Positions 60,725 to 64,000 of a DNA stretch of 64,000 nucleotides are shown here, one piece after another. Numbering within the stretch: the first letter of the stretch is position 1; every line of letters starts with the position of its first letter. The translations under genes and the position numbers were made by a program. The notes below the pieces were generated by a model. The model searched no databases. It was not told the DNA's origin and saw only the letters and a program-made list of their open reading frames with translations. This DNA comes from Phycisphaerae bacterium RAS1 (lineage in GTDB: Bacteria > Planctomycetota > Phycisphaerae > UBA1845 > Fen-1342): assembly GCA_007859745.1 (NCBI GenBank), contig SMLU01000001.1, forward strand, positions 1,116,001-1,180,000, given 5' to 3'.

Positions 60725-61447
60725 TCAGCCCGCGCTTCGTATGAGTTGAAGCGCGGGCGATAGGGTGTTTGAGACCAGTTTCAGGTGGCTGTCGATTTCG
60801 TGCGTATCCGACTTGAACTCGAGGATCGCCGGCACATCGGGAGGAATGAGGGTTGCGACCGCCCGTAATGCGGCGCACGCGGCAAACGAAAGCGGCTCAT
60901 GTCTGCTCTGCGTCGAGAGTTCGCTGACGTGGAGTTGGCCAACCCGACGTGCAAATTCACGAAGTATTAGCGTCGTTTCGAGGAGCGTTGGGTCAACCTG
61001 CCGCGCATGCGCGAGATCAACGCAGAGCCGCGCCTGCGCGCATGCACTCAAGATTGGCCGAAGTTCCGAAGCCGTGCGCCCAGCCGACTTGCGCTTGTCC
61101 ATGTTCTCTACCAGCAGCCAGCGCTTCAGCGGCTTCCAATAGTCAGCGTTCGTGATAATGTCCGCGTGAACAACAACCGCGATGCCGCGGCTGGCGACCC
61201 GCTCAAGCAGCAACTGTGCCAGCTCGGCCTCCCGGTAGCTGGAGAGAGCGCTTGGCGCATGAAATGACACGTGTCCAAACTTCGTCAGACTCAGCCCAGG
61301 CAGTGCATCCAGCAAAGCGGGCAACTCGGACTCGCGAAGGGCCGACAGCTCGACCGCTGTCGCGGAAGTTGAGTCCAGCACAGCGAGGGCAGATCGAAAG
61401 TCCCCTGCCGTGAGGCTTCCTGTCGAAAAGCCGAGGGGTCGGGCCAT
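60725..61447 (-). CDS. TIM-barrel protein (xylose-isomerase-like)
   Basis: 240 residues with alternating strands and helices: GFSTGSL at the start, TAVELSA near 30, HVSFHAP near 60, AVVVHAD near 93, LLVENMD near 110, LCVDLAHA near 142, QLHVSEL near 171 and AILEFKSD near 208. The His, Glu and Asp at strand ends fit the metal site of the xylose isomerase-like/AP-endonuclease-2 fold. The start overlaps the stop of the upstream gene (TGATG), so the two work together; substrate unknown. Confidence 0.7.
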   Translation of the reverse strand: MARPLGFSTGSLTAGDFRSALAVLDSTSATAVELSALRESELPALLDALPGLSLTKFGHVSFHAPSALSSYREAELAQLLLERVASRGIAVVVHADIITNADYWKPLKRWLLVENMDKRKSAGRTASELRPILSACAQARLCVDLAHARQVDPTLLETTLILREFARRVGQLHVSELSTQSRHEPLSFAACAALRAVATLIPPDVPAILEFKSDTHEIDSHLKLVSNTLSPALQLIRSAG

Positions 61448-62541
61448 CAAAATACCCCATACTTCATGATCAGCTCACGGGTCGCCTGTTCGTCGTCAAA
61501 GAAGAGCTTGTTTATCGCCTGGTCGAACTCGCGTGACTTATCTCGAAGGTCTTTGAAGTCTCTGTCATCGAATGCCGCGCCGAATCGAAGCGACTTCAGC
61601 GAATCGCGACATCCCTCATCGCCAAGGCGTTCCAGAAAGTAATCATATGCGGTGAAGATCGCCTTGGCTGTCTCGATACGGCCACGCTCCAAGGCGTGTT
61701 TCGCGACGAGATCGATCGGCGTCAGCGGAAGTTCATCGACGATGTAGGTCAGTACGGCGGCCTTGGCGTCTTCCTCAATCCTGAACAGCGATTCGTCGAC
61801 GTTCTTGCCAAGACGCGGCCCAAAGCACCGAAGCAACCCGGAGACGAATAGCAGCTTCCGCGAGAAGCGCAGCTTGATGTTACGCAGCGCCCAGCCCTCG
61901 GGCTCGCCACGCTCCCACTGCTTGTTGACATAATCGACGGCAACCGTTCGCCAGTAGCGAACAATGTCGTTTAGCAGGAATCGCGGCACCTTATACTCTC
62001 GTCCGGATTCCGTGATGAAGCTCCGTTCGCTGTCGAGGTAGCGCTTGAGGATTCCGCGAATAACGCGCGAGTGTGCGTCGACGCGGGAGAGCGATCGCGG
62101 CTCGAGCAGCAGCAGCAGTCGGCGCGTCATGTTGGTGTTTGTGTCGTTTTCTCCGCCGATGCAGTGGATCAGCTCGTGACTGAACGTTTCCCGTCCAAAG
62201 ACATTGGTTCGCCCAGGCGCGCTGAATTTCGCGTCCTTAAGCTTCAATCCAAACTGTTGCGCGGTCGCGTGATGTTCCGGATCGGCTTGCCCATCGACGA
62301 GCAGCGTCCAATCCACATCACTTTGCGCCGTCCATTCCCGCCGCGCAAATGACCCGAATATCACGATGGACGTGTCAGGCGGCAGTAGCCCGCTCGTGAG
62401 ATCCAGCAACTGCAGCTCAATCCTGTCGCTTTCCGCGCGCGCGCGATCGATGGCCGCGAAACGCTGGTCAAGTTGCTTTTCCAACATCTCGAACGGGAGT
62501 TGAGCACTCATGCCCGGCACGCTCCGATCACGATCGAACAT
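61447..62541 (-). CDS. nucleotidyltransferase-domain protein
   Basis: The N-terminal domain has SIVIFGSFARREWTAQSDVD near residues 58-77, the GS...SD-x-D site of pol-beta-like nucleotidyltransferases, as in GlnD or kanamycin transferases. The remaining 260 residues are helical with no recognised family. ATG 62541 or ATG 62511 can be the start. It is translationally coupled to the TIM-barrel gene. The pair may modify a small molecule or protein; nothing more specific can be said. Confidence 0.65.
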   Translation of the reverse strand: MFDRDRSVPGMSAQLPFEMLEKQLDQRFAAIDRARAESDRIELQLLDLTSGLLPPDTSIVIFGSFARREWTAQSDVDWTLLVDGQADPEHHATAQQFGLKLKDAKFSAPGRTNVFGRETFSHELIHCIGGENDTNTNMTRRLLLLLEPRSLSRVDAHSRVIRGILKRYLDSERSFITESGREYKVPRFLLNDIVRYWRTVAVDYVNKQWERGEPEGWALRNIKLRFSRKLLFVSGLLRCFGPRLGKNVDESLFRIEEDAKAAVLTYIVDELPLTPIDLVAKHALERGRIETAKAIFTAYDYFLERLGDEGCRDSLKSLRFGAAFDDRDFKDLRDKSREFDQAINKLFFDDEQATRELIMKYGVF

Positions 62542-62649
62542 TATGCGGCCTGGACGCCGCCACGCAACATAGGTTTGCGCGGAGAACGCAGGCGCGCCGC
62601 CCGTCACGGCCGGCGAGCCTAAGGCAATGCGTTGCGTTCGGAGATTGCA

Positions 62650-64000
62650 TCAGCTCGGCGTCCTCCTCTGGTCATGCATACGGGGAACCGCGTTTCGCCT
62701 CGTGCCTCTCGCCGCCGCCAGCAACCGCGTGCTCCCCCGCAGCAGCTCCAGCGCCGCCCGAATATCCTCGCCAAACTGCCGGTCGCGCTCCGCGTGCGCG
62801 ATCTTCTGGCGAACAATCGCCAGCGCCGCCCGCGGGCCGACGCCCGGCTTCAGCGGCGCGCGATAGTCCAGCGCCTGCGCCGCGCACATCATCTCAATCG
62901 CCAGCACCGTCTCGACCCGGTCGAGAATCTCGTAGCACTTCAGCGCGGACGTCGCCCCCATGCTCACGTGATCTTCCTGCCCCAGCGACGTGGGGATCGA
63001 ATCCACGCTCGCCGGCGTCGAGAGCACCTTGCACTCGTTCAGCAGCGCCGCCGCCGTGTATTGCGGCAGCATGAACCCGCTGTTCAGCCCGGTGTCTTTC
63101 ATCAGCAGGATCGGCAGTCCGTCCACGCCGGACAGCAGCAGATAGACGCGCCGCTCCGCGATGTTCGCCAGCTCGGTGAGCGCGATCGCCAGGTAATCCA
63201 GCACCAGCGCCAGCGGCTCGCCGTGGAAATTCCCGCCGCTGATGGCGTCGACGCCGTCGGGCGTACTCGGGTCATCGCCGAAGAGAATCGGATTGTCGGT
63301 GACGCTGTTGATCTCGCGCGTCACAACCTCGCAGAAGTGCGTCAGCGCGTCGCGGATCGCGCCGTGCACCTGCGGCGCGCAGCGCAGCGAATACGGGTCC
63401 TGCACGCGGTCGCAATGCACGTGCGACTCGCGAATCTCGCTCTCCTGCATCAGCCGGCGGATGTTCGCCGCCACCGTCTGCGCCCCCGGATGCGGCCGGA
63501 CCGCGTGCAGCCGCGCGTCGGCGTGGCGGACCGTGCCCTGAAGTCCGTCGAGCGACATGCAGCAGATCAGGTCGGCCAGGTCCACCAGACGCCGGGCCCG
63601 CACGGCAATATTCGCCGCGTACGCCGACATGAACTGCGTGCCGTTGATGAGCGCGATGCCTTCCTTGGCGGCCAGACGAAGCGGCGAGACTCGCCCGGCG
63701 GCGACCAGCTCGTCCGTCCGCACGGGCAGCGCGCCAGATTCGCCAAGGGTCATCTCCCCGCGCCCCAGCAGCGGCAGGCACATGTGCGCCAACGGCGCCA
63801 GGTCGCCGCTGGCTCCGAGCGATCCGCGCGTCGGAACCACCGGCAGCGCATCCTCGGTCAGCCAGTTCGCAAACGTCTGCACCAGCTCCGGCCGCACGCC
63901 GCTGTGGCCCGCCAGAAGCTGGTGCGTCTTGAACAGCAGCATCCAGCGGACGATCTCGCGCGGCGTCGGCGGACCGACGCCCACGGCGTGCGAGACGATC
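62650..64000 (-). CDS. hutH: histidine ammonia-lyase (5' end beyond the window)
   Basis: Catalyses the first step of histidine breakdown, His to urocanate and ammonia. The MIO-forming triad is in GSLGASGDLAPLAH near the visible start. QDPYSLRCAPQVHG, NSVTDNPILF and SGGNFHGEP are further family motifs, and the C-terminal part (GQEDHVSMG) is also conserved. About 450 residues are present; the family has about 510, so some 60 to 70 lie beyond base 64000. No other hut gene is visible. Confidence 0.9.
   Translation of the reverse strand, partial: IVSHAVGVGPPTPREIVRWMLLFKTHQLLAGHSGVRPELVQTFANWLTEDALPVVPTRGSLGASGDLAPLAHMCLPLLGRGEMTLGESGALPVRTDELVAAGRVSPLRLAAKEGIALINGTQFMSAYAANIAVRARRLVDLADLICCMSLDGLQGTVRHADARLHAVRPHPGAQTVAANIRRLMQESEIRESHVHCDRVQDPYSLRCAPQVHGAIRDALTHFCEVVTREINSVTDNPILFGDDPSTPDGVDAISGGNFHGEPLALVLDYLAIALTELANIAERRVYLLLSGVDGLPILLMKDTGLNSGFMLPQYTAAALLNECKVLSTPASVDSIPTSLGQEDHVSMGATSALKCYEILDRVETVLAIEMMCAAQALDYRAPLKPGVGPRAALAIVRQKIAHAERDRQFGEDIRAALELLRGSTRLLAAARGTRRNAVPRMHDQRRTPS

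Overview
The window looks like a GC-rich chromosome segment from a Planctomycetota-like bacterium. That placement rests on the style of the genes, not on a marker gene: a broken integrase of the type common in planctomycetes, ECF sigma factor and TPR remnants, long Cys- and His-rich exported metal proteins, and a fused E2-E1-JAB protein. No rRNA, complete tRNA or CRISPR array was seen.

Region 1 (about 1-36.3 kb) is a heavy-metal, probably copper or silver, handling region. A run of genes on the minus strand (45-13491) encodes an RND adaptor, an HMA-MauE fusion, an RND pump, two paralogous metal-binding-domain proteins, a TolC-type outer membrane lipoprotein, small lipoproteins, a matrixin-like protein whose first zinc ligand is changed, a membrane protein, a methyltransferase and a receiver protein. 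On the plus strand follow an ECF sigma/anti-sigma pair, a CXXC lipoprotein and a trypsin-like lipoprotein. Next come a GT4 glycosyltransferase, a triple YHS-like protein and a split AhpD-like gene. In that gene an in-frame TGA sits exactly at the redox cysteine (CxxU) and is followed by a hairpin with a GGUC loop, so it is best read as a selenoprotein. A MerR regulator with a 20-bp-spacer promoter, a nuclease-like protein, a CbiX-like lipoprotein, a SpoIIE phosphatase, a CBM48 protein and a YHS protein interrupted by TAA lead to a second CusB/CusA pair. This CusA carries an insertion of about 255 residues. A galactose-oxidase-like copper radical oxidase follows.

Region 2 (about 36.5-57 kb) is a tandem array of integrative elements. 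Three directly repeated copies of the 3' part of a tRNA-Gly(CCC) gene (att-A 36658, att-B 51596, att-C 55290) divide it. Each is preceded by its own short repeated word, which looks like integrase arm-type sites. Element I (about 15 kb) holds a phage tail-like module without head genes, an operon of a 43-residue ubiquitin-like peptide, an E2-E1-JAB fusion and a four-helix membrane protein, and an AbiE-type toxin-antitoxin pair. Element II (about 3.7 kb) holds a HEPN/MNT pair and an apparently intact tyrosine recombinase. After att-C come an integrase pseudogene joined to a broken ECF sigma gene and a TPR fragment.

Region 3 (57.2-64 kb) returns to ordinary chromosome genes: a RhlE-type helicase, an S9 peptidase, a TIM-barrel/nucleotidyltransferase pair and histidine ammonia-lyase, which runs off the right edge.
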